Part shown: positions 45,936-58,900 of the stretch, piece after piece
Layout of the letters: each line of letters opens with the position of its first letter
Numbering within the stretch: the first letter of the stretch is position 1
Assembly (NCBI GenBank): GCA_040437565.1
Contig: JBDOQK010000015.1
Coordinates: forward strand, 496,001-560,000
Length of the DNA stretch: 64,000 nt
Direction of reading: 5' to 3'
From: Albugo candida
Lineage: Eukaryota > Oomycota > Peronosporomycetes > Albuginales
Notes under the pieces: generated by a model
The model's database searches: none
Seen by the model: only the letters and a program-made list of their open reading frames with translations
What the model was told of the DNA's origin: nothing
Program-made: the position numbers and the translations under genes

Positions 45936-46963
45936 ATGGGAAGGAAACGTGCAGATGGCTCGTCAGAGAATAGGGACTGTCAGAAGATTGTGGAGAAATC
46001 GCATACTTCATGTCCCGGATTGCGTTTCCCACCATTTGGCAAGACGCAAAATCGACAATTGGTAGAAGGAAAATCAGAGCAGGAAGAGTCAAAGCAGGAG
46101 GGTCGAGCTTCCCGTTGCGATTGTTCAAGTGATTATGCCGGGATGCAAGGAAATACACTATGCAGTAAACTTGGAAAACCTCAGGAGGAAGGACGCCCTG
46201 ATGAATTGATGAAAGCTTGCCTCATTACAATGTCTGATATTGAAGAAAATGCACCATGCTGCACACCTGAAGGGCCTCACGAGGGAGGACGCCCTGATGA
46301 ATTGGTGAAAGCTTGCCTCACTACGATTCTATGTAGTGATGAACCTATGCANNNNNNNNNNNNNNNNNNNNNNNNNNNNNNNNNNNNNNNNNNNNNNNNN
46401 NNNNNNNNNNNNNNNNNNNNNNNNNNNNNNNNNNNNNNNNNNNNNNNNNNNCATGCTGCACACCTGAAGGGCCTCACGAGGGAGGACGCCCTGATGAATT
46501 GGTGAAAGCTTGCCTCATTACAATGTCTGATATTGAAGAAAATGCACCATGCTGCACACCTGAAGGGCCTCACGAGGAAGGACGCCCTGATGAATTGGTG
46601 AAAGCTTGCCTCACTACGATTCTATGTAGTGATGAACCTATGCAACCTTTGGATCATCATCCTAGGTCCCACGCTGGCTCGAATCGAAATGCTTGGAGAC
46701 CCCGAATTCAGGCCCTGTCTTCCCGTTTTCCCGATGATCATTCGCATGACTGTTCGGAGCAGTTTCCGAAATGCTATGTGCGCTGTGTAAATGGTGTTAA
46801 ATATTGCATTCGCGGGACCTACAAAGCGTTACGCTTTTGCCTCTGGGACAATATCAGATACCCAATCGGTTGCGTTTTATTTTACGCATATATGTATTTA
46901 TGCCTGACCCAGCCTCCTGGTGATACGACGATGCCATTTAATGATGATTATTATCACAGATAA
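45936..46963 (+). CDS. cysteine-rich repeat protein, family member A (partial)
   Basis: The open frame starts at the N gap, so the true start is missing. The N-terminal module has GRKRADGSSENRDCQK, CPGLRFPPFGKTQNRQL and ASRCDCSSDYAG. A tandem repeat of about 30 residues follows, built on GRPDELVKACL(I/T)T with CCTPEGPHE between. A second N gap (46352-46451) falls inside the repeats, so the number of units is unknown. The C-terminal 100 residues are Cys-, Arg- and aromatic-rich (CYVRCVNGVKYCIRGTYKA), with one possible membrane segment (YPIGCVLFYAYMYLCL), ending DDYYHR at 46963. A related copy lies inverted at 61.5-62.6 kb. No known domain. A fast-changing, lineage-specific family, possibly secreted or membrane-bound, is a guess. 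Confidence 0.55.
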
Positions 46964-47488
46964 ATTTATCGCAATTTACACCCGCCAAGTGGAACTTGGA
47001 TGTCTACTTTCTGCTGCAAATCTTTCGACCGTTCTTGTGTGATAAACCCAATAGTACGCGTATACGTGTAAAGCAGTCAATTCCTTGATTTGATTGAAGC
47101 AACGCATGAGTCAGCATGTGCTTCATAAGTCGGGCTGGTTTAAAAAGCATGCTATTGTTAGAGACATCTCGAGCTTTTCGAATGTTTTGCATCGTAGGAC
47201 ACCGTTATCAGCAAAATTCAGCTTTAGTCGACGTATTCTCTCCCCCGGTATTCCATGGCAAGATAAGGGGAGAAGAAATGGATTGCGTCTCGCTACAACC
47301 CACTGAGGGAACTAATGCACAAGAATATTTCCTTCCCAATTACATCTGAGGTGCAAAAGCTGTACAAAAAATTCAGCACCTTTCATACTTTTTTTAGTCA
47401 AGAGGTAATGGGTCTGGGGCCTGACAAAAAATAACAGCGATGTCTTCACTGATCTGCGCTTTGGTATGTGCAGAAAAAAGAATCTTGA
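46964..47488. other. no recognised gene
   Basis: About 520 bases with only short motif-free frames. Confidence 0.3.
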
Positions 47489-48417
47489 ATGCCAAGAATG
47501 CCTTGCCATCAGCTCAGCTTTTCATGGCTTGGGTTGAGAGTGTTGAGAGTCGGTGAGCATGTATTCAAATTATATGCGTATTCCCCGACGCCCCCCACGA
47601 ATATAATTGAATCACACTGCTCCTCTACAGTATGTCAGTCAATCGTTTTCCTGGAAAAACAAGAATGCAAGGGAGGAACAGGATATTCTGACACCACTGG
47701 AAATTTTGCAGATAGCCGGGAAAAATTGTAAGGACATGCTACCCAATCACTTGGAAAGCTCAGCTACTGCAATACTGTTCAATAGCCATCGTTCCATAAC
47801 CTATCCGAATTCGAGACTATCAATCGTTCAGGGTATGGCAAAATCCGCGCTGCAAAAATCTCTGATGATTTAGAAGGAGATGTATTGTTTCGAAGTAATT
47901 GGCGGTCAAGGAGCGCATCATCCTTGTCTTAGAAGTTTAGCTCTATTAGTCATCAAGGGGTTATTGTTAGAATCTCGTCTTCAAAAGAGAGCACAAAGAG
48001 TGAAGCAATTATTTCCAAATGTAAACAGCACTTTCGAGATTATTTGGCCGAAAAAGGATGGAACTTACAGCAACATTCGCAATAATCAATTCTTTCAGCG
48101 GCGAGTGTATCCGGAATCAATGGAAAAGCACAGCTTCGTGTCTCTCATGATGTGCGTGATTATGGCTCATTCAAAAGTGCGAGGCAAAAAATGTGTTGTA
48201 TGCGTGAAGGGGAAGCTCGACCATGTGCATATGTATCCAATAAGTGGGACTTTGTGGTCATCGTGAAGAAATTTGAGCAGGCTGATGTACGGAAAGACCA
48301 TATATGCTCAGTCTATATCGAGTATATACGAAGTAACGAAAAGATTGTGAGTCAGTGCAAAACGTACCGGAGAGAATATGCTCTCACCATCTTTCCATCA
48401 GAAAGAGAAATCTGAAT
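47489..48417 (+). pseudogene. decayed gene of unknown family
   Basis: Plus-strand coding traces shift between frames (47607-47873, 47880-48266, 48152-48415). Pieces such as KQHFRDYLAEKGWNLQQHS, AQLRVSHDVRDYGSFKSARQK and YVSNKWDFVVIVKKFEQADV look protein-like, but stops lie between them. I could not assign a family. Could also be a spliced gene with poor sequence. Confidence 0.3.
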
Positions 48418-49256
48418 AGAAAACGGAGAAAGCTTCAACGAAATATTGCTCAAAATTCTTGGGGGTTTGGCCCCCTGTCAATTACAATGGTTTTGATTTT
48501 CGATACCTGGAACAGCGAGCCATTGTTTTCGTGAAATTCAAGCTGCCAACCTGGACGGAGTGAAGGCTTGTGTATATTCTATGTGGCTGAATTCCTTGAA
48601 CATTCTTTATTTATATGGAGCAGCGTATGGGTATCCTAGATTTCGTCGATTGAATGAGAAAGAAAAATCGGTGAGCTGACTTGAGTCATAGATATTACAA
48701 ATACAACATTGATCAAGCCTCCGACAGCCAGCAAGTCCTGTTCATGTCCACCACGAATCTCTTCGGAAAATCACTTCAGACTACTTGGTGAATTCTAATA
48801 CAGTGACATACCTTGCTGAAGTCCAAGTTGACAAATAAGTGGTGCCTTACCAAGCATCTCTGTCCCTTTCTATAATAATGGTTAATGAATCTTGGCTTCG
48901 TCTCCGTTTTAGACTTAATTTTGCCCACTTTGTCAATAAGGCTGATGTGAGTTTTACGCAAGTGTTGTGTACTCCCAGATCTTCTTGTCGACAAAGCTTT
49001 AAGGCTGGAGCTTCTCTTGTATCATGAGAGTATTCTCCATCAGTTTTCCTATGATACAGTCATACCATATAGTGCCGAAATCGTTTTGTAAGGTACTTTT
49101 CCATGTACAATTCACTACTTTCGTCTTGTGAAATTTCCCGATCATACGAGGTCCGACAATCAGAAACTATTGGATAGCAGCCTTCCTTTGCTTAGAGCGT
49201 AGGTCGCGCCACTTCACCCATTTCTTCGTGATGCTTCATACATCGTTCAGCATGCT
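48418..49256. other. no recognised gene, probable repeat debris
   Basis: About 840 bases without supported frames, ending in the 11-bp target duplicate of the SINE (TTCAGCATGCT at 49246-49256). Confidence 0.3.
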
Positions 49257-49749
49257 TTGTCAAGGATTTCATGACACTGTTTATCTGGTTCTTTAACTAC
49301 CTTCCTTATCCTATCATGACCCCCTGAGCGTGTGAATATCACTTAAGTCTGACTTCAAACCTAGGGGGCAGATACTTTCCAAGCTTATTGCTTGGATGTG
49401 CTCAAACCGCTGCCCACACTGACGGAGATCGAACTAACGACCTCCGGCAGGGGGTCCGTGCGCTCAAGTGCTNNNNNNNNNNNNNNNNNNNNNNNNNNNN
49501 NNNNNNNNNNNNNNNNNNNNNNNNNNNNNNNNNNNNNNNNNNNNNNNNNNNNNNNNNNNNNNNNNNNNNNNNCGTGTGAATATCACTTAAGTCTGACTTC
49601 AAACCTAGGGGGCAGATACTTTCCAAGCTTATTGCTTGGATGTGCTCAAACCGCTGCCCACACTGACGGAGATCGAACTAACGACCTCCGGCAGGGGGTC
49701 CGTGCGCTCAAGTGCTCAACCGACTGAGCTGGGTACGGACCCTATACCA
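49257..49749 (-). mobile_element. tRNA-derived SINE with target-site duplication
   Basis: Read on the minus strand, the head GGGTCCGTACCCAGCTCAGT continues CGGTTGAGC (A-box-like), and GTTAGTTCGATCTCC is the B-box. A non-tRNA body follows. Identical 11-bp duplicates TTCAGCATGCT flank it (49246-49256 and 49750-49760). The N gap 49473-49572 is artificial, with 49330-49472 repeated as 49573-49715; collapsed, the SINE is about 250 bp. A second copy lies at 59834-60061. Confidence 0.8.
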
Positions 49750-49760
49750 TTCAGCATGCT

Positions 49761-50293
49761 GTACCGCAACTGCCTTACTCCTTGATCCAACTTTGCAGGC
49801 TGTACGCATGAGACACTGTACAAAAATTATCCATATGGAGTCATGCATTGCGTCGGCTGAGCTTGCATGTCGTCGTCTAACTTATGTAGCCACTTGTAGA
49901 ACATAACCAGCCGCTCAACTTATCTGGTTGTTTTGTTTCGGTATTAAAACACTAGCTGGTCGCTTCTTTTCCAGGATACCAGTAGCACTTTTTTGTGCGC
50001 CAAGCAATGTCTATCGAGCAGTCTCATATCGCCCTTCTCGTAGCTGCTAGCTTGAATAAATCAGTCCAGGCGCTCTCTCTCGAATATGATGCGTTGTCAG
50101 ATTTAATACACTATGTCAGGCGCGGCACCATAGCAAGTGCGTGAGCATAGCGTATACATTTTTGCCCAACCAACTCGACAGAAGCTATTTTCCTTTTCAG
50201 TGCTTTGGAACACAAAAAAAATGCAAATAAGCAATTTACCATAAAAGCAATCTTTCTTTTTACCACTGTGATCGGCCATAGTTGTGAGCTCCG
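49761..50293. other. no firm gene; one 45-codon ORF
   Basis: A plus-strand ATG frame at 50010-50147 (MSIEQSHIALLVAASLNKSV...) is short and unsupported. Otherwise nothing. Confidence 0.3.
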
Positions 50294-53200
50294 ATGAGTC
50301 GTATAACTCGCTTGGAATTGGAAGATTCTGAATCGTACGGTGGTAAACATGTCGTTATTCCTTTTTCTCGCTTTACCGCTATGATCGGACCTAACGGATC
50401 AGGAAAATCGAATTTGATGGACGCGATTAGTTTTGTTTTGAGCGTAAAAAGTCGTCATTTGCGCTCAAATCAATCAAAGGACCTTGTACACAGATCTCCG
50501 AATACGAATCCAAGTGATCGAGCAGTGGAGCACACGTGACATTGATCTATGTAGCTGAAGATGACTTTTCGAATTCCAAGTCGGACGAGATATTTTCAGT
50601 CGCCGAATTTCATCGAAAAGAGTTTAACCTACCACTATAATGCTGAAGAGGTTTCTTGGAATACTTACCAAAATGAGTTGAAGGCTGTTGGTGTTCTCGT
50701 AAAGGCGCGAAACTTTTTGGTGTTTCAGGGTGACGTAGAAGCTATTGCCTCGAAAAGACCAGAGTAACTTTCAAAACGTTTTGAACAAATTTCATTTTCA
50801 GACGAGAAGAGGTACGCTATCTCTATTGTATCTGTACGAAAGCTGAGTTGGTTTGCAGAAAGCAATATGATGAGCTGATGGTAGCAAAAGTTCTCGCTGA
50901 AGAAAACACTGTGTTTGCATACCAGAACAAGAAAGGGCTTGTGGCTGAGAAGCGATTGGTCAGAGTACAAAGGGAAGAGGCAAAGGAGTATGAAAGGAAG
51001 CAAGGAGAACTGGTACATCTCTATTGATGAACTTCTTACAAGAAATCGATAATATTTTCCACCTATGCAGAACGATACTAAATTTGAGCATTACTCATGG
51101 CAGCTATTTAAGCTCAATAAACAGATCGAGACGCATAAAATGGAGTCGAAAAGTATTGAAGAAGACCTGGCGGCTTACAGTGTAAATGAGGAAGCACTGT
51201 AGATCGCGTATAAAGAAAAGAAAAAGGCACACTGCAACAGACTGAGACAAGTGAACAAAACGCGCGAATTACTTCGATCTTTACGAAAGGAAGTAGAAAG
51301 ACTACAACCAAAGGTTATCCAACTTGGACAGAAAAGATCATTCTGCGTCAAGCAACTCGAGGAAGCTCGTCGCACCCAGAGTAAAAACAGATCGAAAACA
51401 GTTAAGAAGGAAGAAGAGATCAAAAACCTTCAAAGAAACCTCGATGAACTAAAAGAAGCACAAACGGATTTTGAAGAGCAATTGCGTAGGCAAACAGGAT
51501 CTGACACGAAAAAAGTTGTCATGGAAGGTAAACAACTGGACGAGTATCATAGGATACGAGAAGCTGTCCAAGTGCGAACAAGTATCTCACGAAGTAAATG
51601 AGAGTCAGTTAAGCGCCAATTGTCCGCAGATAAATAGAAAAAAACTGCTTATTCAGGAATGCAATGACAATAAGAAAGTTGTGTCGGTCCTTACTGAAGA
51701 TCTCAAGGATGTGGATTCAAAAATCGACCGCGTACGTCATATGTCACATTAGAAGCTTGGGTTCAACGGCATGCTTCTGTTTCTATCAATGTAGCGGAAA
51801 GAGGAAATCGCTGAAGTAATTCGGGCTATCAATGATATCGAAAAGAAGATTCGACAAGCAGAGAATGAGGTAGTATCTTCCTTCGCTTCTTTTTGTCTAT
51901 TCAGTGCTCAATTTTATTTGTCAGATTCGGAATGAGACAAAGCGTCGTGAACAATTGGAAAAAGACTACGACACTTTGAATTAGAAATTGCAAGCATTGA
52001 GAGATGAGAAACGTCAATGCTAGGCGGAATCTCGCAAGAACGATACTATTGAAACGCTGGAACGTCTTTATCCTGGAGTTCGGGGTCGCCTTGTCCGTCT
52101 CTGTAAACCCATTCAGAGCAAGTATAACATGGCTCTCACGGTTGCAATAGGCAGACATCTGGATGCACTCGTCGTGAATGATTACAAAACTGGTCAAGAC
52201 TGTATGAAATTTCTTCGAGAATCTCGTCTTCGTACTGGGTCGTTCATTCCTGTAGACAAGATTCGCGTAAAACCCATCAACGAGCGATTTCGAAGTCTTG
52301 GAAACAATATAAAGCTAGTTTTGGATACAATCGAGTACGACCCCCAAGTCGAGGCCGCATTATTATATGCTGTCGCGGATACTGTAATGTGTGACACGAT
52401 CGAAATTGCACGAATATTGTGCTTTAGCAAGCGTGAAAAAGTGAAAGCAGTCACACTGAATGGTATGGTGGTTAAAAAGAACGGAAGCACGAGTGGGGTT
52501 CACACGCAATGCGATATATCTCGTGGTGGCAGATGAGATGGAAATGAAATCGAAGAATTGCAAACTCGCAAGTATGAAATACATGACAACTTGCATGCTT
52601 TGAATACCCACGGCTCGTCTTATTCAATTGTTCTAACATTACGATTGGAGCTCGGAAAATTTTGAAGAATCGAATTTCACACGGTAAGGCTGAGTTGATC
52701 ACGACAGAAGCGAAAAAACCGGGTATCGTTTCTCGTTTATCAAATGCTCAGACTATGAACGAAGAGATTCTAAACCAGAGATTGAAAAGTATGAGAGTGC
52801 GACTGCCGAACGAAAACAACAACCTGCCTCAATGGAGGAGGAAATACATACTATTGAGGGCGATATGTTTTCGGAATTCAGTAAACAATTAGGGATACCA
52901 AGTATTCGGGTATACGAGGAGAACACCCTCAAGCAGTACCAGCAAAAGCCGGAAATTAAACGAAAGCTTACCGAGCATATCGCCAAGATAGAAGCACAGG
53001 TTCGTGCTCTCAAATTTTATTTTCGATGAACGAAAAAAACGCTTCTTCATTCTTTAGATTGCATCCGTGAAATCACAAAAGTATGATGACTCTTTACAGC
53101 AGATGAATGAGAAAATAATCAATGAAGAAGAGACGCTCGAAAAGCTTACTCATGAGGCAACCGAGTTAGAAAACTCACTTCGCGATGTAAAGGATGAGAA

Positions 53201-54262
53201 AAACGAGCAAGGGAAGGCACTTCATGTTTTGTCAAAGGGAGTGAATGATCTTGAAGCTGAATTGAAATGCAAACTGGAGGGAAGGCGGACTTCGAGAAGA
53301 AAAAAAGCGAAATAATGAAGCGATTAGCGAAAGAAGAAGCACGTCAATACAGCAACCGCGGGAGATCATAAGGCGATCAGATTTGGATCAAGTGAGCCTA
53401 CCAGTGATCAGGAAAGAAGATGGCAGTGAGCGAGACCGAGATGGACCCACGTCATATTCTCTTCAAAGTGCCAATGTGAACGCAAGGAAAGCGGTTTGGA
53501 CGTAGATGGAAGCACTAGTCTCAATATTGACTTCGCCACACTGAAGGATCGAAGATGCTGATCGACGATACCGAGGCATATAACAAAGCCAATGCTAAAT
53601 TTGAGGAGCATATATCGGAATCACAGTCTGAGATCGAGCGAATGCAGCCAAGCATGCGAGCTTTGGATACATACGAAGAAATTTTAGCACGTATATCCAA
53701 AGAAGAGGCTGAACTAGAGCGAGTCAATCAACAGTGTAACGAGGCTAATACGAGGTTTGAAACGATAAAAAGCGTTCGATATGATCGATTCATGGAGGCT
53801 TTCAATCATGTGTCACGTGTCATTGATGAGACTTATAAGCAACTGACAAAAAAGCTCCAAGCATTCGCTGGGTGGTACTGCGTATTTGAGGTTGGATGAT
53901 ACTGAGGAACCGTACTTAAATGGCATCAAGTATCACGCAATGCCGCCAATGAAACGATTTCGTAAAAGAAAGCAATTATCAGGCGGCGAGAAAATAGTCG
54001 CAGCGTTGGCTTTGCTTTTCGCAATCCACACATATCGTCCATCACCATTTTTCATCCTCGACGAAGTAGATGCAGCTTTGGACAATGTGAATGTCACAAA
54101 TTCTCTACCTTCATTGCCAAGTGCGGTGTGCAATGTATCGTTCTATCACTAAAATAAATATTTTATGAAAAGGCCGATTCACTCGTTGGAATTTGTAAAG
54201 ATGTATTCACGCAGCGATCAAAATCGCTGACACTGGATTTGACACGATTCGAAGAACAGTGA
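50294..54262 (+). pseudogene. SMC1: decayed cohesin subunit SMC1
   Basis: Reads as a whole SMC1 in pieces. The N-terminal ATPase half (ATG 50294) has Walker A MIGPNGSGKSNLMDAISFVL, then VLVKARNFLVFQGDVEAIA, diagnostic for SMC1. After coiled coil comes the hinge (52070-52530: LYPGVRGRLVRLCKPIQSKY, AVADTVMCDTIEIARIL). The C-terminal half has LSGGEK (ABC signature), FFILDEVDAALDNVNV (Walker B/D-loop) and YEKADSLVGICKD. In-frame stops occur at 51200-51202, 51982-51984, 52021-52023 and 54155-54157, and frames shift near 50570 and 50760-50810. SMC1 is essential for chromosome cohesion, so an intact copy must exist elsewhere unless this sequence is badly wrong. The spread of stops and indels fits decay of a duplicate. 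Confidence 0.82.
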
Positions 54263-55639
54263 AGTAATTCGGTATGCCGTCATAGCTGCTTATTCAATCG
54301 AATCGAATCACCGGATACGCATCAGAGAAAGCTCGACAGCTTTGCGTATGATTTATTGATATATACAGCATACGTCTGCAATTCTTTGCTTCACCATCAA
54401 TTGAGTAAATACGCTACAGCGGTCAGCGCTGTGAGGTTCCATACGATCAGTGAGAGATGCGATGCACAACAGCTGAGAGAAAGCTGCTCATGCACCGCAC
54501 ACCGGCTGGAAACAGCCTTGTGCTCGTGCAAAGTGCAGTTCAAGTGATGAGACTAACTGCCTACTGGATACGCTGAAGTAGCTTGGTGACTTCTTGATTG
54601 AGACGATCAATCAAATTTTCGTCACCCATATCCGACGTACAAAGCTCTCTCTCGTTGAAGCATTTGTCGAGAAACCCTCATTACGTAAGCCGTGTGTCGC
54701 TCTGTAGGGAAACCCGAGAGACTTTTGCTGATCGCCAGCGCAATCGATATCAAAAATGTGCGATGTGCTTCATCGATCATACAAAAGTGTATCAAAATTT
54801 CTGCACAGTAGGATTGCGAGTAGCAGCTTCATGATTCAGTATTGCCGCAGTGAAATTATACTAATTGCTGCATTTGGTACTGAATTCTCCGTTGCACATA
54901 CTGATGAGAGATTGTAGCAGTCGATGCCACCTCGTAAATACTCGTCTTCACCAGAAAAAAGTGCTTTTCTTTGTGACATCTCTCCTGTCAGACGTGGGGC
55001 AGCGGTAATATGTCCATCGGAGCGTGTGTCTAAAGAGGTTGGATGGCTGTGATGATTACATCGGAGTAGTTGTTCAATTTGCCAAAAGTATGGCCAAAGC
55101 ATCGGATGCGAACTGGAGAGAAAAATATATTTCTTGTGCCTTCAATCGTCTCACCAAAACTGGAATTTGTATCCACCATCTCATCGATGAACGTGCAAAT
55201 TTCATTTGTGGTAGGTAGAGAGGACGATTTTCGATTCTTTTTTTGGGTTTTTGACCGACCCAAACTCGAGTCGGGATCGATTGCCACACTCATATAGTGC
55301 CTGCTGGTGTATCCATACGCATAGTGTAATGCCAAGGACGTAGTGAAATCATTCATGCTCATGTGTCTCGATTACAAGATCAAAGATATCCTGGGTGAGA
55401 GTACGTGTGGGCGGATTTACTATTCCGATGGCGATACCCACCTCAAATGATTGCTGCGCTCGTTTTCAACCGTATTCAGCAGAAGTACTTCATCCGACGT
55501 AATCTGGCTGAAGCAATCATGCTAAACGTGGACGTCCTCAATGGTATAATCGTTATGTGGTAGATAATGGCGGTTAAATGGAGACCAATCGGATATATAA
55601 CGTACATGTACGTCTTTGTATTATAGACAGTACGGTACA
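54263..55639. other. no recognised gene
   Basis: About 1.4 kb with short open stretches on both strands (for example 55024-55218 plus, 55030-55362 minus), without motifs or joins that I trust. Confidence 0.3.
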
Positions 55640-55980
55640 CGTGAATGTGTGGTACACATCATACTACTTCATATCTATTGGAGATTAAACCAGTGGCTGT
55701 GGGTGAATCCTCCTTTTAGGCCTAGACTAACTAGTATAGTGAACTACAAATCTGGGAAAAATAATANNNNNNNNNNNNNNNNNNNNNNNNNNNNNNNNNN
55801 NNNNNNNNNNNNNNNNNNNNNNNNNNNNNNNNNNNNNNNNNNNNNNNNNNNNNNNNNNNNNNNNNNAGTGAACTACAAATCTGGGAAAAATAATATACAT
55901 AATTTTGTTTTATATTGTTACGTAGTGTTTCCGAATTTTTCCAGCCCTCTGATCACGGGCCTCGAGTAGTCTAATTCGGA
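55640..55980 (+). repeat. 5' LTR of gypsy element (approximate)
   Basis: Shares GCTGTGGG, TTAGGC(C/T)TAGACTAA, TTACGTAGTGTTTCCGAATT and GATCACGGGCCTCGAGTAGT with the 3' copy. The N gap inside is artificial: about 30 bases (AGTGAACTACAAATC...) recur on both sides. Left border not defined. Confidence 0.6.
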
Positions 55981-58900
55981 GACCACCTCAAAGATCTTTG
56001 GTATACAACTACGGAAATGTACCAAGCAACAAAGAGAGAGAGAATTCTCTCACGCCAGAAACTTGACGACCAAGGAGATGTCGTCATGCCGGAAGTTCCA
56101 ATACCTATTTTCCAGGCGATATCACCTCCAAGGATGATAATCACCGATCGCGAATTCCTCGTGAAATATAAAAGAGAGAGAATCCAGTATGAAAGACTGT
56201 GAGAAGAAACGATGGCGTCAATGCCGTTTCAATAAGGGACTCTGTTGATCCCAATGTGCTGAAAGCGCTTTTGAACAGGGTTTTCAATGTGGACTCAGAG
56301 GAGGATGTCACGTAGCAGATACTCATGACGTTCGTGAACAAGCAGTGCGAGGATGGTACTGTGGATGGAAACGCTAGAGTAATTCCTCAAATGTTTGTAA
56401 ATTTGGAAATGGATTTGGATGTTCCAGATGCCTATTCTCGATGCTTGAAGATGTTTCAAGAATTCAAACAAAGGTCCAAACGAGCCGGCCTGTTGGGGTA
56501 TTTTGAGAAAAATCCTAAAGAACAGTGTCAATTGCTCCTCAACGCGGTTAGACCTATGGATCTTCAGTTTAGAATCCCTCAAATGGTCAAGTTTGAAGTG
56601 GATGACATGAGGTCCGATCCGAAGATGCTATTCAAAAAATTGATGAAAAAGGCAGCAAATTTCACTGAGTCTTACTTGGCAAGCAAATTCCTCAAGACCG
56701 TAACCGGAGACCTCAAACCGATGGGTTGTGATGATGAGAAAGTGAGACGACCAATAGAGAAGTCGAGAAACCAGAAAAGCAAAGATCACAAAGATGCACA
56801 AAATGCCTTAGGTTGAAATAGCGGTGCAAATGCTGCAACAAACAAGCCTAAACGGAAGCCGAAGCAGGGGTGCTAGAATTGTGGTCAAGATCACTGGCTT
56901 AGTGGATGTACGAGCTTGAGCGAAGCTGAGAAGAAAGAAGTGCCTGCGAAAAAGTTACGACATTTGAGTGACGCTGATGCAAAAAACTGGATGGTATCGT
57001 TTGAAAGACAGTGGAAAAGTTATCACTATCCCTGCTTGTCCAGATAACGGAGCAGATGATACCGTTATTCCCGAGAGTTTGGTCAGAAGGTTGTCAATGC
57101 CGGGATGGAACTCGATGTGAGTAGCATTTCGTCAAGAAAGCACCGGATGGGAAAAGTGGAAGTGTTCAAAGACTGTTGCCAAAAGGTGAACATGCAGTTG
57201 TGTCTGCAGACTCCAGTTGGTCCTGTACAGTTCTCGAAACGGATTGTTAAATTGTTCAAAAAGCGTCGTGGGAAATACTTATCGGGAAACCTTTGTTAGA
57301 TGCGGTTGGTATAGACGTCGAAGAGCAGCTGCTCTCTCTAACTGAGAGTCAGCGTCAATTTGAGAGGGATGGTGGACTTATGGAAGTTGATAAGTGTTTG
57401 GCGGAAGACGCCAATACTGGGGAAGAACAGATAGCACAGGCGGTGATTGCCTCAAAAAATTGGTCTAATGGAAGGACATCGGGAGCCGTAAGTTCGTTTG
57501 CTTTCGAATTATCAATGCTAATTTTGTGACGGAATCATTGGGTTCTACTCCTGTGAAGGTTGAGCCGCTGTCGTTACAGCTTGTGAACGATGCACAACCG
57601 GTTCGTGGGAGATTTAGAACTTATACTTCCTTGATGGTTCAAGTGATGAAGGAACATGTGGACAAGCTTCTTTCAGCAGGTTGCATTTATGAAGACACCA
57701 CTTCGAGATAGAGTTCTCCCTGTTTTCTCGTCAAAAAACCTGGAAAAAAAATTAATACAGAATGACCATAGACTATCGTGAGGTGAACAGGATGATCCAG
57801 CCGAAGTTTGGTTCAATGCTTTATTTGGCGACAAAAACCGTTGTCTTGAAAAAAATGATCACGTTTGGAATTCTGAACCTTTGCTCTGGTTTCTGACAAC
57901 TCACTATACACGTGGACAGTCAAGAGATACTTTCGTTTGCTACCGATTGTAAAGACTATATACTAAATCGTGCACCTCAAAGCGCAGCTGATTCTGCTTT
58001 GCATTTTTAATCAGCTATGATCAAGTGCTTTGAAGTATTATTAGATAAATCAGTTCTCATTTGAATGGACGACCTGTTGTGGTTTGCAAGAGATGAGTTC
58101 ACTATTCTCAAGGTATTAGAGGATGTTTTTAATATTGTGAAAAATTCAAATTGAAGATCAAGCCAGATAAAACCAGTCTGTTCTTGAAAGAAGATCGATG
58201 GTGTGGGAAGAATTACGATGGAGATGGGATAAAACAAGATCCTGAGAAGTTACAATGTCTGCGGGACTTGAGAAGTCCGAATACAGTCGGTGGACTACAA
58301 CAGTTATTTTGTGGAATGAACTGGCTGCGAGGGTCGTTACCAGATTACGCAAGAGTGATTGGTGTTCTTCAAGAGTTGCTGAAGGTCAAATTGGCTGGAA
58401 CGTCAGGAACATAGCGAGTGGCGAGAAATATGTCTTTAGTATTGAACCAGGAGCAGATGGACTGCTTTCAGATGGATAAGGAGCTCTTGATGAAGAGTGT
58501 GAAGCTGCATCACTTGGTGGACATCGCTGTTGTATGTCTCTTTACGGATGCAACCTTGTATGGATGGAATGTAGTAATAACACAAGTGGTAGAGTTGGAT
58601 TCGTTAATTACCGTGGAGAAACAAGCACATCAAGAAGGCATATTCCTATCTGGATGCTTTAGTAAAGCCAATTCAAACTGGACGGTCACTGATAAGGAGG
58701 CGTTTCCTATTATTATGGCTCTGGATAAGGAAGGCAGACTATATTCTTTGTCTTTTATTCAGAATGTATTGTGATCACAAGAATTTCATTTCTCATTTTT
58801 GCTCCGGACCGAAACACAAAGAAGAGCTCAGTCGGAAGACTCCATCGTTGGAGCATGTCATTTGGATATGAGGCTTATCATATAGCAAGAATTTTGAATG

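Noticed and set aside
49680-49745. A functional tRNA gene
   Set aside because: A- and B-box-like parts are present, but the arms do not pair into a proper cloverleaf, the unit continues into a non-tRNA body, and it is flanked by target duplications; it is a SINE.
51200-52023. Stop-codon reassignment (TAG read as an amino acid) in SMC1
   Set aside because: All other genes in the window use standard stops and lack in-frame TAG; SMC1 also shows frame shifts and a TAA, so decay is simpler.
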